Assembly (NCBI GenBank): GCA_051891935.1
Contig: JBJFFR010000023.1
Span: forward strand, 1-23,568
Direction of reading: 5' to 3'
Length of the DNA stretch: 23,568 nucleotides
Origin: UMGS363 sp051891935
GTDB lineage: Bacteria; Bacillota; Clostridia; Oscillospirales; Ruminococcaceae
Shown: positions 15,805-22,865 of the stretch, in pieces
Layout: each line of letters starts with the position of its first letter
Position numbering within the stretch: position 1 is the first letter of the stretch
The notes under the pieces: model-generated
What the model was told of the DNA's origin: nothing
What the model saw: the letters and a program-made list of their open reading frames with translations, nothing else
Database searches by the model: none
Made by a program: the position numbers and the translations under genes

Positions 15805-16181
15805 GTTTACCGTTCGTAACCCATGATTTGTTCCGTTGTGTGAAAACACATTCGCTTTGCTCATTGTTTTCACAGTCATTTCCCATAGCTGTTCATATTT
15901 CGTCTGACATCAAATATACTCACTTCGTTCGTATATTTGATGTCAGAGGATAGTTGTTCCAATAAAATAGAATTTGCGCAATTCACGAATTTTCGGTTTA
16001 CAGAATGATTTCTCATATTCTGATTTAACCTTTTGATCGTGAATTGCGCTTTTTATCTGTTAGTTATTATGCTATTGCTGAAAGCATTTCGCTAAAGTTT
16101 AGAGTGTTTCGCTTCTGCGGAAGCGACCAAAGGGCTTTGCCCTCTGGACACCCACCACCTTTGAAAAGGTGGACGAAACTT
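15805..16181 (-). repeat. Composite multi-hairpin element, copy B (inverted)
   Basis: Read on the minus strand it repeats the module order of copy A: CCACCTTT / AAAGGTGG (16155-16172), AGGGC-AAA-GCCCT (16131-16143), CGCTTC-CGCA-GAAGCG (16110-16125), CTAAACTTTAGC, the core (15976-16049) with stem CAGAAT/ATTCTG around ATGAGAAATC, GGAACAACTATCCT, a perfect 16-bp hairpin CTGACATCAAATATAC (15904-15946) with loop GAACGAAGTGA, a GTGAAAACA hairpin, and GGTTACGAACGGTAA. It faces copy A across the two small palindromes. Confidence 0.8.
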
Positions 16182-16253
16182 TTGGGCGCTTCGCGTGTGT
16201 TTCCTCAACTTACTCAACTTACCCAACTTCCTTAAAAAAGTTCACCTTTTCTA

Positions 16254-16282
16254 TTGATTTTTCTTTTATATCATGTTATAAT
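16254..16282 (+). promoter_or_regulatory. Promoter for thyA-folA
   Basis: TTGATT (16254-16259) and TATAAT (16277-16282) with a 17-base spacer; about 35 bases before the thyA ATG. Confidence 0.7.
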
Positions 16283-16317
16283 AATTTATAAGTATTTGTT
16301 AAAGGAATTATTACAAA

Positions 16318-17148
16318 ATGAGCTACGCAGATCAGATTTTTATAAATAATGTTAAGGATATACTCGAAAACGGCACTTGGGACACCGAAATGGACGTCAG
16401 ACCCAAGTGGGAGGACGGTACCCCTGCGCATACCGTCAGCCTTTTCAGCGTTGTCAACCGCTACGATCTCTCAAAGGAGTTCCCGATAATAACCTTAAGA
16501 CGTACATATCTTAAAACCGCTGTCAAGGAGCTTCTTTGGATATGGCAGAAAAAATCCAACAATATCGCTGACCTTGGCGCTCATATCTGGGACAGCTGGG
16601 CTGACGAAAACGGCTCTATCGGCAAGGCTTACGGCTATCAGCTCGGCGTCAAGCATCACTACCCCGAGGGCGATTTCGACCAGGTTGACCGTGTGCTTTA
16701 CGATCTCAAAAACAACCCGTCAAGCAGACGTATCATCACGAATCTTTACAATCACCACGACCTTTCGGAAATGGGACTTTACCCCTGCGCATACAGCATG
16801 ACCTTCAACGTTTCGGGCGGAAAGCTCAACGCTCTTCTCAACCAGCGTTCGCAGGATATGCTCACGGCGAACAACTGGAACGTTTGCCAGTACGCCGTAC
16901 TTGTTTATATGCTTGCGCAGGTGAGCGGACTTGAACCGGGCGAGCTTGTTCACGTTATCGCAAACGCTCATATTTATGACAGGCACGTTCCTATCATTAA
17001 GGAAATTATCAAAAACGAACCCTACGATGCTCCGAAATTCAACATTGACAAGAGCATTGACGATTTCTATAAATTCACGCCCGACAGCTTTTCGCTCGAC
17101 GGTTACAGATATCACGACGGCGATTTCAAGATCGAAGTTGCCATATAA
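16318..17148 (+). CDS. thyA: Thymidylate synthase
   Basis: The product is 276 residues. It methylates dUMP to dTMP using methylene-tetrahydrofolate, which it oxidises to dihydrofolate. The catalytic Cys is C157 in LYPCAYS. Other family motifs are SRRIITNLYNHHDL (phosphate-binding Arg pair), QRSQDMLTANNWNV and HIYDRHVPIIKE. The QRSQD...NNWN form and overall length resemble the Bacillus subtilis ThyA/phage phi3T branch more than the E. coli type. AAAGGA lies about 12 bases before the ATG. folA follows 19 bases later, so the dihydrofolate made here is recycled by a cotranscribed enzyme. Confidence 0.97.
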   Translation: MSYADQIFINNVKDILENGTWDTEMDVRPKWEDGTPAHTVSLFSVVNRYDLSKEFPIITLRRTYLKTAVKELLWIWQKKSNNIADLGAHIWDSWADENGSIGKAYGYQLGVKHHYPEGDFDQVDRVLYDLKNNPSSRRIITNLYNHHDLSEMGLYPCAYSMTFNVSGGKLNALLNQRSQDMLTANNWNVCQYAVLVYMLAQVSGLEPGELVHVIANAHIYDRHVPIIKEIIKNEPYDAPKFNIDKSIDDFYKFTPDSFSLDGYRYHDGDFKIEVAI

Positions 17149-17167
17149 AAAGGAGGCAGACGGACAG

Positions 17168-17656
17168 ATGCTTACTGCGATCGTTGCGGCTGACGCTGAT
17201 TATGGCATCGGCAAAAACGGGGATCTGCTTTTCCATATTCCCGAGGATATGAAGTTTTTCCGCAGCACAACGCTTCACCACGCTGTTATAATGGGAAGAA
17301 AAACGCTTGACTCTCTGCCGAACGGAAAGCCGTTCAAGGACAGGCGCAATATCGTTCTTTCAAGGGATGAGGGCTTCGCTCCCGAGGGTGTTGAGGTCGT
17401 GCACAGCGTTGAAGAAGCCGTGAAGCTTGCCGACGGTGATGAGGAATTCTTCGTCTGCGGCGGCGGTGAGATATACCGTCAGCTCCTTCCGTACTGCAAA
17501 AAGGTTCTTATCACGAAGATAGACGCTCACGCAAATGCCGAGGTGTTTTTCCCCGACCTTGACAAGCTCCCCGAATGGAAGCTTTCCGAATGTTCGGACG
17601 AACGTGAACACGAGGGGATAAGGTTCAGATTTTGCACATACCTTAATAATGCGTAA
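17168..17656 (+). CDS. folA: Dihydrofolate reductase
   Basis: The product is 162 residues, the normal size for the family. It reduces dihydrofolate to tetrahydrofolate with NADPH. Motifs: IVAADADYGIGKNGDLLFHIPEDM at the N-terminus (substrate loop; D27-type acidic residue in the PEDM helix), VIMGRKTLDSLP, IVLSRD, and FVCGGGEIYRQLLP (NADPH loop). The start at 17168 has AAGGAGG 11 bases upstream; a much longer in-frame frame reaching back to 16931 lies inside thyA and is not credible. It is the natural operon partner of thyA. Confidence 0.96.
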   Translation: MLTAIVAADADYGIGKNGDLLFHIPEDMKFFRSTTLHHAVIMGRKTLDSLPNGKPFKDRRNIVLSRDEGFAPEGVEVVHSVEEAVKLADGDEEFFVCGGGEIYRQLLPYCKKVLITKIDAHANAEVFFPDLDKLPEWKLSECSDEREHEGIRFRFCTYLNNA

Positions 17657-17686
17657 TTGTTTTATTTCACATAATTTGTAAAACTA

Positions 17687-17794
17687 TGTAGGGGACGGGT
17701 TTCCCGTCCCGATACACCCGACAATGCGTAGTTATTAATTTGCATTAAAATGTAGGGGACGGGTTTCCCGTCCCGATACACCCGACAATGCGTA
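17687..17794. repeat. Tandem pair of 44-bp repeats containing GGGACGGG palindromes
   Basis: Two identical 44-base units at 17687-17730 and 17751-17794 each begin TGTAGGGGACGGG, form the GGGACGGG-TTT-CCCGTCCC hairpin and continue GATACACCCGACAATGCGTA. The unit period is 64 bases, and AATGCGTAATT also occurs just upstream at the end of folA. Confidence 0.75.
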
Positions 17795-17891
17795 ATTTTT
17801 TAATTCTGTACAAATTGTGTTTTAGGAATTTTGAAACTAATTCCGAATTCTGCGTTTTAATTATTATGCCGTAGGACGAAAAGAGGTTTAT

Positions 17892-18620
17892 ATGGACGAA
17901 AAATTGGAGCAGTTCAAAAAATGGATAATTGAAGCGGAAAAGATCGTATTTTTCGGCGGTGCAGGCGTTTCGACCGAGAGCGGAATACCCGACTTCCGAA
18001 GCGTTGACGGACTTTACAACCAGAAATACAAATATCCGCCCGAAACGATCCTGAGCAGATCGTTTTACGTCAACCACCTTGCGGATTTTTATGAATTCTA
18101 CCGTGAAAAGATGCTCTGCCTTGACGCAAAGCCGAACTCTGCTCACTATGCGCTCGCAAAGCTTGAACAGATGGGAAAGCTGACGGCTGTCGTTACGCAG
18201 AACATTGACGGTCTGCATTATGCCGCAGGAAGCAAGACGGTCTATGAGCTTCACGGCTCTGTCCACCGCAATTACTGTCTGCGCTGCGGAGAAAATCACA
18301 CTGCGGAATACATAAAGAGCGTTGACGGTCCTCCGCCGTGCCTTAAATGCGGCGGACTTGTAAAGCCCGATGTTGTGCTTTACGAGGAGGGGCTTAATCA
18401 GAACACCGTAAACGGAGCTGTCAAGGCGATTTCCGAAGCAGATATGCTCATTATCGGCGGAACCTCGCTGACGGTATATCCTGCCTGCGGACTTATCGAC
18501 TATTTCAAGGGCGATCATCTTGTGCTTATAAATAAAACTCCGACCCCGAAGGACAGCGCAGCCGATCTGCTCATTCAGGACAGTATATGCAAGGCGTTCA
18601 GCGTTGTTGACGAGCTTTAA
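17892..18620 (+). CDS. Sir2-family NAD-dependent protein deacylase
   Basis: The product is 242 residues. It removes acetyl or related acyl groups from lysines, splitting NAD to nicotinamide and O-acyl-ADP-ribose. Clear sirtuin motifs are GGAGVSTESGIPDFRS (22-37), TQNIDGLH (102-109), the catalytic H121 in ELHGS, a zinc site C129-x2-C132 and C150-x2-C153, and GGTSLTVYPA (189-198). The length and simple architecture fit the CobB class III bacterial type. AGAGG lies about 5 bases before the ATG. It heads a closely spaced run that includes nadC, an NAD-synthesis gene, 10 bases before the next gene. Confidence 0.95.
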   Translation: MDEKLEQFKKWIIEAEKIVFFGGAGVSTESGIPDFRSVDGLYNQKYKYPPETILSRSFYVNHLADFYEFYREKMLCLDAKPNSAHYALAKLEQMGKLTAVVTQNIDGLHYAAGSKTVYELHGSVHRNYCLRCGENHTAEYIKSVDGPPPCLKCGGLVKPDVVLYEEGLNQNTVNGAVKAISEADMLIIGGTSLTVYPACGLIDYFKGDHLVLINKTPTPKDSAADLLIQDSICKAFSVVDEL

Positions 18621-18630
18621 GGAGCGGCTT

Positions 18631-19491
18631 ATGAAAAAGCTTACAGCTGCCATAATCCTTTCTGTGCTTCTTCTCACCGCCTGCGGAACAGACAAGGACG
18701 ATACCGAACAGGCACAGACTGTACTTGCTTCCGAGGAAATTACTGCACAGGACGGGGAAGGCGGGATCCTTTTTCACGGCTCTGATTCAGGCGATGCACA
18801 GGGTTCTTACGCAGGCGATTCGGGCGCAAAACAGCTCACTTCTGCGGAAAACGCTGATAATATCCCGCTTGAAGCAAGCAGCTCCCGTACAAAGGAAGAG
18901 GAAGAAGCGTACTCACGAATGATGGGTACGGCGAACTGTATTGTTACACCCGAGGTAGTATCTGTCGAGGGCGAACCTACGCTTGGTTTTGTATTTAATT
19001 CCGAGCCTGCCCCCGAAACAGACAGCGTTGAGCTTGACGAAAATGCCGAGCTTTGCCTTTCAAAGCTGAAATTTGGAATGATCAGAAGTGAAGCCGAAGC
19101 TGCTGTTGATGCGGAGTTTGTTGAAGATACGCTCACCCCTTTTTACAGCATATATGATGATATTTCCGTTGATATTGACGAAAAGTTTGACGGTGCGATG
19201 TTCACTTACGGCGAAAGCGGATTGGACGAAGTTGCGCTTTATGCCCTTCATTTGAACGAAGAGGAATGTACTGCTTTAAGGGATAGAATGATTAAATTTT
19301 TCAGCGCTGCTTACGATTTTTCCGCTGATGACTGGGAGATAGACGAAAACAGCGACTACTGCAAAAAGGATGGCGTTTCGATTTTTACAAAGGTATATTT
19401 ATCAGACGGTTCTTATTCGTTTAGCCTGCTTATAACGAGCTGGGATCACCGAAGCTTTAAAAATCAGGAACAATGTCCGATATTACCATGA
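18631..19491 (+). CDS. Predicted lipoprotein of unknown function
   Basis: The product is 286 residues from the ATG at 18631, which has AAGGAG just upstream; an in-frame ATG at 18604 lies within the sirtuin gene. The signal peptide ends in lipobox LTAC. An acidic, Ser/Gly-rich linker runs to about residue 105. A C-terminal domain (about 135-280) has the pattern LKFGMIRSEAEAAVD, then strands with many Asp and Glu, reminiscent of small exported domains in which a short helix precedes a beta sheet (SmpA/OmlA- or BLIP-like); this comparison is weak. It lies 10 bases after the sirtuin gene and 29 before nadC, so it is probably cotranscribed, though no functional link is evident. Confidence 0.85.
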   Translation: MKKLTAAIILSVLLLTACGTDKDDTEQAQTVLASEEITAQDGEGGILFHGSDSGDAQGSYAGDSGAKQLTSAENADNIPLEASSSRTKEEEEAYSRMMGTANCIVTPEVVSVEGEPTLGFVFNSEPAPETDSVELDENAELCLSKLKFGMIRSEAEAAVDAEFVEDTLTPFYSIYDDISVDIDEKFDGAMFTYGESGLDEVALYALHLNEEECTALRDRMIKFFSAAYDFSADDWEIDENSDYCKKDGVSIFTKVYLSDGSYSFSLLITSWDHRSFKNQEQCPILP

Positions 19492-19520
19492 AAATTCATC
19501 CATAAAGGAGCTTATATAAA

Positions 19521-20363
19521 ATGAATTTACCACAGTTTATCACAGATGAGATAATCGAACGTGCGCTGCGTGAGGACATCAATTATGTCGATGCGGCTAC
19601 CGATTATCTTCTTGACGATGATGATGTTTCGACCGCTCGTTTTGTTGCAAAGGCAAGCGGCGTTCTCTGCGGCATAGACATCGCAGTCCGTGTTTTTGAG
19701 ATGCTCGATAAGGACGTTTCCGTTCAGATCAACATCAAGGACGGCGGCAAGGTCGAAAAGGGCGATGTTATCGCAGTTGTAACGGGCAGGACAAAGGCTA
19801 TTCTCAAAGCCGAGAGAACCTCTCTCAACATTCTCCAGCATATGTCGGGTATCGCAACCGAAACCGCAAAATATGCCGAGTGCTGCAAGGGCACAAAGGC
19901 TCACGTTACCGAAACGAGAAAGACCCTCCCGGGACTTCGTGCAATTGAAAAGTATGCCGTAACGGTCGGCGGCGGCAAGAATCACCGCTATAATCTCTCC
20001 GACGGCGCAATGCTCAAGGACAACCACATCGACGCTTACGGCAGCATCACAAAGGCTGTTGAAGCTCTCCGCAGCAGAATGGGTCACATGATAAAGATCG
20101 AAGTCGAAGTCCGCAACGAGGACGAGCTTCGTGAAGCGCTTGCCTGCAATGCAGACGTTATCATGCTCGACAATATGACCTGCGAGCAGATGAAAAAGTG
20201 CGTTGCTATCGCAGACGGAAAAGCCGTTCTCGAAGCTTCGGGCAATGTTACTCTTGACAATATGGCAGAGGTCGCAGCTACGGGTGTTGACATCGTTTCC
20301 GTCGGTGCGCTCACACATTCCGTCAAGGCGTTTGATATATCCTTAAAGATTGATAAAAAGTAA
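19521..20363 (+). CDS. nadC: Nicotinate-nucleotide pyrophosphorylase (quinolinate phosphoribosyltransferase)
   Basis: The product is 280 residues. It converts quinolinate and PRPP to nicotinate mononucleotide, with CO2 and pyrophosphate released, in de novo NAD synthesis. Signature segments are ERTSLNILQHMSGIAT, HVTETRKTLPGLR, VGGGKNHRYNLSDGAMLKDNHI, IEVEVRNEDE and the final VDIVSVGALTHSV. AAGGAG lies 10 bases before the ATG. nadA and nadB are not in the window. It sits in the run sirtuin - lipoprotein - nadC - radical SAM, with gaps of 10-29 bases. Confidence 0.96.
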   Translation: MNLPQFITDEIIERALREDINYVDAATDYLLDDDDVSTARFVAKASGVLCGIDIAVRVFEMLDKDVSVQINIKDGGKVEKGDVIAVVTGRTKAILKAERTSLNILQHMSGIATETAKYAECCKGTKAHVTETRKTLPGLRAIEKYAVTVGGGKNHRYNLSDGAMLKDNHIDAYGSITKAVEALRSRMGHMIKIEVEVRNEDELREALACNADVIMLDNMTCEQMKKCVAIADGKAVLEASGNVTLDNMAEVAATGVDIVSVGALTHSVKAFDISLKIDKK

Positions 20364-20373
20364 GGCTTTGTAA

Positions 20374-20985
20374 ATGAAAAAAAGAATGACAATACTCTAC
20401 GATGTAGGCGGAAAGCTCTACATCAACCTCACAAATAAATGTCCCTGCAACTGTACGTTCTGTATCCGTCACAACGGCGATGGCGCATACGGCAGCGACA
20501 GCCTTTGGCTTGAACACGAACCCTCTCTTGACGAGATAAAAGCGGCTTTTGCAAAGGTCGATATGTCAAAGTATAAGGAAGTCGTGTTCTGCGGCTACGG
20601 CGAACCAATGGAGAGGGTGAACGAGGTCGTCGCTGTCGGCGAATTCGTCAAGGCAACATACGGCGATGTGACCGTCCGACTTAACACGAACGGACTTGGC
20701 GACAGGATACACGGCGTTCCCACGGCAAAGCTCCTGCAGGGCGCAGTCGATATCGTTTCTATCTCGCTCAATTCCTACTGCAAGGAAAAATACAACGAGG
20801 TTACCCGTCCGAAGTGGGACGACGCCTTTGATTCAATGCTTGCGTTCGCTGCGGACTGCAAGACCTACATTCCGCAGGTCGTTTTCACGGTCGTTGACGT
20901 TATCCCTCCCGAGGATATAAGCCGTGCAAAGGCTCTTGCAATGAGCATCGGCATACCGCTCCGTGTCAGAGAATATGAATCCTAA
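20374..20985 (+). CDS. Radical SAM protein, TatD-associated type
   Basis: The product is 203 residues. The cluster-binding motif is C23-x3-C27-x2-C30 (CPCNCTFC), followed by a short partial barrel with FCGYGEPMERV, VRLNTNGLGD and VSISLNSYCKEKYNEVTRP. The size and opening (ILYDVGGKLYINLTNKC) fit the small TatD-associated radical SAM family, often encoded near or fused with TatD-type DNases; no TatD gene is present here. The family's reaction is not established to my knowledge. The ATG is 10 bases after the nadC stop with a modest TAAGG ribosome site. Confidence 0.9.
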   Translation: MKKRMTILYDVGGKLYINLTNKCPCNCTFCIRHNGDGAYGSDSLWLEHEPSLDEIKAAFAKVDMSKYKEVVFCGYGEPMERVNEVVAVGEFVKATYGDVTVRLNTNGLGDRIHGVPTAKLLQGAVDIVSISLNSYCKEKYNEVTRPKWDDAFDSMLAFAADCKTYIPQVVFTVVDVIPPEDISRAKALAMSIGIPLRVREYES

Positions 20986-21009
20986 TCTTATATAAAAGGA
21001 ATGATGAAA

Positions 21010-22020
21010 ATGTCAAAAAGCAGTGCTGAAATGACTAAATTTAAGGGCGCAGACGCAGTCGAGCTGTGGTTCGGCGGCTATCACGCTTTTGTAATGCCAA
21101 CGCTCGGTTCAAACGTTATGCGTTTCCGTGACGAGGATAAGGGAATGGAGATCTTCCGCTATTCGGACGACCTGACGATCGCCGAATTTATGCAGTCGCC
21201 CGAGATCTGGGGACTTCCGACGCTCTATCTTCCGAACCGTCACGACAGGGGAGTGCTCCGCACCTCGGACGCCGTTTATTACCTTCCCGAGAACGAAACA
21301 CGCTTCAAAAACCACCTCCACGGCTTCCTCCATAAGCGTGTCCACAAGGTAAAGGAAATGGGCGCAGACGAAAATCACGCTTTCGTTACAACTACATATA
21401 AATACGATGAAAACGACTTTTTCTTCAATTGCTTCCCGATAAAATTCACCGCCGAGATCACGATCGACCTTTCCGCAAAGGGACTTACACATACGCTCAC
21501 AATTAAAAACTGCTCAAAGGTGATGATGCCGATCTCAATCGCAACGCATACGACTATCAACGCTCCGTTCGTTGACGGCGCAAAGCAGGAGGATATCACA
21601 CTCCAAGTCCCTGCGGTAAAGAAGCTCCAGTTCAATAAAAAACGCTGGCTCCCGAACGGCAGACAGCTTGCACTTTCCGACTATGATATGGAGTATGTCA
21701 ACGGCACAAAATGCCCCGTTCTTACCGATATCTGCAACGATATGTACACCGCAGGCACGGTAAAGCTCGACGGAGAGGACTTCTACGGCTGCGTTATGAC
21801 CGATAAGGCAAGCGGCAAGCGCATCTGCTATGAAGTAGATGACGATTATATGTTCTGGATCGTCTGGAATCACGAGGGCTTCAAGGGCTACTTCTGCCCC
21901 GAGCCGATGACCGCACAGGTCAACGCCGCTAACCTCGATATGCCGTATGAAAAGAGCGGCTATTTTGAGCTTGAACCAAAGGAAAGCTATTCCGTTTCGC
22001 AGAGATTTTTCACAAAGTAA
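21010..22020 (+). CDS. Aldose 1-epimerase-like protein (galactose mutarotase fold)
   Basis: The product is 336 residues from the ATG at 21010, which sits 9 bases after AAAAGGA; ATGs at 21001 and 21004 are too close to that site. The fold is recognised from the N-terminal sugar-ring region (VELWFGGYHAFVMPTLGSNV), NHLHGFLHKR (equivalent of the NGLHG segment), THTTINAPF carrying the second catalytic-type His, and FCPEPMTAQVNAAN carrying the likely catalytic Glu. Classical members interconvert alpha and beta anomers of hexoses; this divergent branch has no fixed substrate. Gap to the radical SAM gene is 24 bases, so it is the last gene of the run. Confidence 0.85.
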   Translation: MSKSSAEMTKFKGADAVELWFGGYHAFVMPTLGSNVMRFRDEDKGMEIFRYSDDLTIAEFMQSPEIWGLPTLYLPNRHDRGVLRTSDAVYYLPENETRFKNHLHGFLHKRVHKVKEMGADENHAFVTTTYKYDENDFFFNCFPIKFTAEITIDLSAKGLTHTLTIKNCSKVMMPISIATHTTINAPFVDGAKQEDITLQVPAVKKLQFNKKRWLPNGRQLALSDYDMEYVNGTKCPVLTDICNDMYTAGTVKLDGEDFYGCVMTDKASGKRICYEVDDDYMFWIVWNHEGFKGYFCPEPMTAQVNAANLDMPYEKSGYFELEPKESYSVSQRFFTK

Positions 22021-22035
22021 GTACAATTGTAAAAA

Positions 22036-22432
22036 ACTAAAGTTTACGTCCACGCTTTTTAAAGGGTGGCAGGGGTCAAGGGGACAGCGTCCCTTGTCGC
22101 TTCCGCAGAAGCGAAACACCCTAAACTTTAGCATATAATTTGCATAAAAAGCGAAATCACTAACAAATCAAAAAGCGCAATTCACGAAAAAAAGCTAAAA
22201 CAGAACGTGAGAAATCGTTCTGTAAACCCAAGAATCGTGAATTGCGCTAATTCTTTATTATCGGAACAACTATCCTCTGACAGCAAATATACGAACGAAG
22301 TGAGTATATTTACTGTCAGACGAAATATGAACAGCTGTGCAGTATGAATGTGAAAACAGCGAGCAAAGCGAGTGTGTTTTCACACAACGGAACAGCTGTA
22401 GGTTACAAACGGTAACGCAGTATCTTTATTCT
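22036..22432 (+). repeat. Composite multi-hairpin element, copy C
   Basis: Same module order as copy A: a CCACGC/GGGTGG hairpin, a GGGA-CAGCG-TCCC hairpin (about 22078-22095), CGCTTC-CGCA-GAAGCG (22098-22113), CTAAACTTTAGC, the core (22174-22248) with stem ACAGAACG/CGTTCTGT around TGAGAAAT, GGAACAACTATCCT, hairpin CTGACAGCAAATATAC / GTATATTTACTGTCAG (22277-22319) with loop GAACGAAGTGA, the GTGAAAACA hairpin, and GGTTAC-AAAC-GGTAAC. It starts 15 bases after the epimerase stop. Confidence 0.8.
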
Positions 22433-22476
22433 TACCTAAAAAACATTAGCCGTCTTGTTTCGTGGAGCACTCTGCA

Positions 22477-22560
22477 AAGGGAAAACCAAAAGGAGAGGGG
22501 GGAGCATTACCATAGCTAACATTCGCCGACATCTCCCCCCTCTCCTTATGGTCTTCCCTT
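22477..22560. repeat. Long GC-rich inverted repeat
   Basis: Arms of 28 bases (22477-22504 and 22533-22560) match at 26 positions, with a run of six G opposite six C, separated by a 28-base loop. A second small palindrome AAGTGTAT/TTATACACTT follows directly. No T-run follows on the plus strand, so it is not a typical terminator. Confidence 0.65.
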
Positions 22561-22777
22561 AAGTGTATTTATACACTTTGCACTCATCTTTCCTTTATCC
22601 CTCTCTTCTCCGGCCAAACTATATGGACTATTAAGTTGCTTTTCCGCTTGGGGTATTGGCGTTCAGCTACTTGTGCTGAATAAAGATATGTGAAATTTGA
22701 TTTATATTGCGATGGAAATCTGTCACATACAAGTTTTTTTGCGAAACCAAAATTTTTATTAAAACAGCTATGAAAAA

Positions 22778-22800
22778 CGGGCAGATTCCATATCCGCCCG
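22778..22800 (-). terminator. GCGGAT-class palindrome acting as likely pduL terminator
   Basis: On the minus strand AAAACGGGCGGAT-ATGGA-ATCTGCCCGTTTTT forms a hairpin followed by a T-run, 66 bases after the pduL stop. It is related to the palindromes at 5629-5654 and 15751-15777. Confidence 0.6.
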
Positions 22801-22865
22801 TTTTAATGTATCGAAGAAATAAAGATTTATTCAATTCTCCGAATATGTAATACTAAAGTATCAAA

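Larger units (their letters stand above)
15191..16317. other. 1.1-kb gene-free repeat island between sulP and thyA
   Basis: It consists of two composite hairpin elements in inverted orientation (15225-15620 plus, 15805-16181 minus), two small palindromes between them (15678-15702, 15751-15777), and the thyA promoter (16254-16282). Short open frames here run through hairpins and look spurious. Confidence 0.75.
22021..22865. other. 845-base gene-free interval between the epimerase gene and pduL
   Basis: It holds composite element copy C (22036-22432), a long GC-rich hairpin (22477-22560) and the small palindrome at 22778-22800. A frame at 22337-22519 crosses two hairpins and is not credible. 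Confidence 0.7.

Noticed and set aside
16044..16235. 63-codon open frame in the repeat island
   Set aside because: It crosses several hairpins of the composite element, has no ribosome site and no protein-like pattern.
16931..17167. Extended start of dihydrofolate reductase inside thyA
   Set aside because: The extra 79 residues are out-of-frame thyA sequence; the ATG at 17168 has AAGGAGG upstream and gives a normal-length enzyme.
17687..17794. CRISPR array
   Set aside because: Only two units, with a long palindromic repeat and a 20-base gap of low complexity, no third repeat, and no cas genes; it fits a tandem duplication of an interspersed palindrome.
17745..18695. 316-codon open frame on the minus strand
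   Set aside because: It is antisense to the sirtuin gene, whose motifs are unmistakable, and it ends in repeats.
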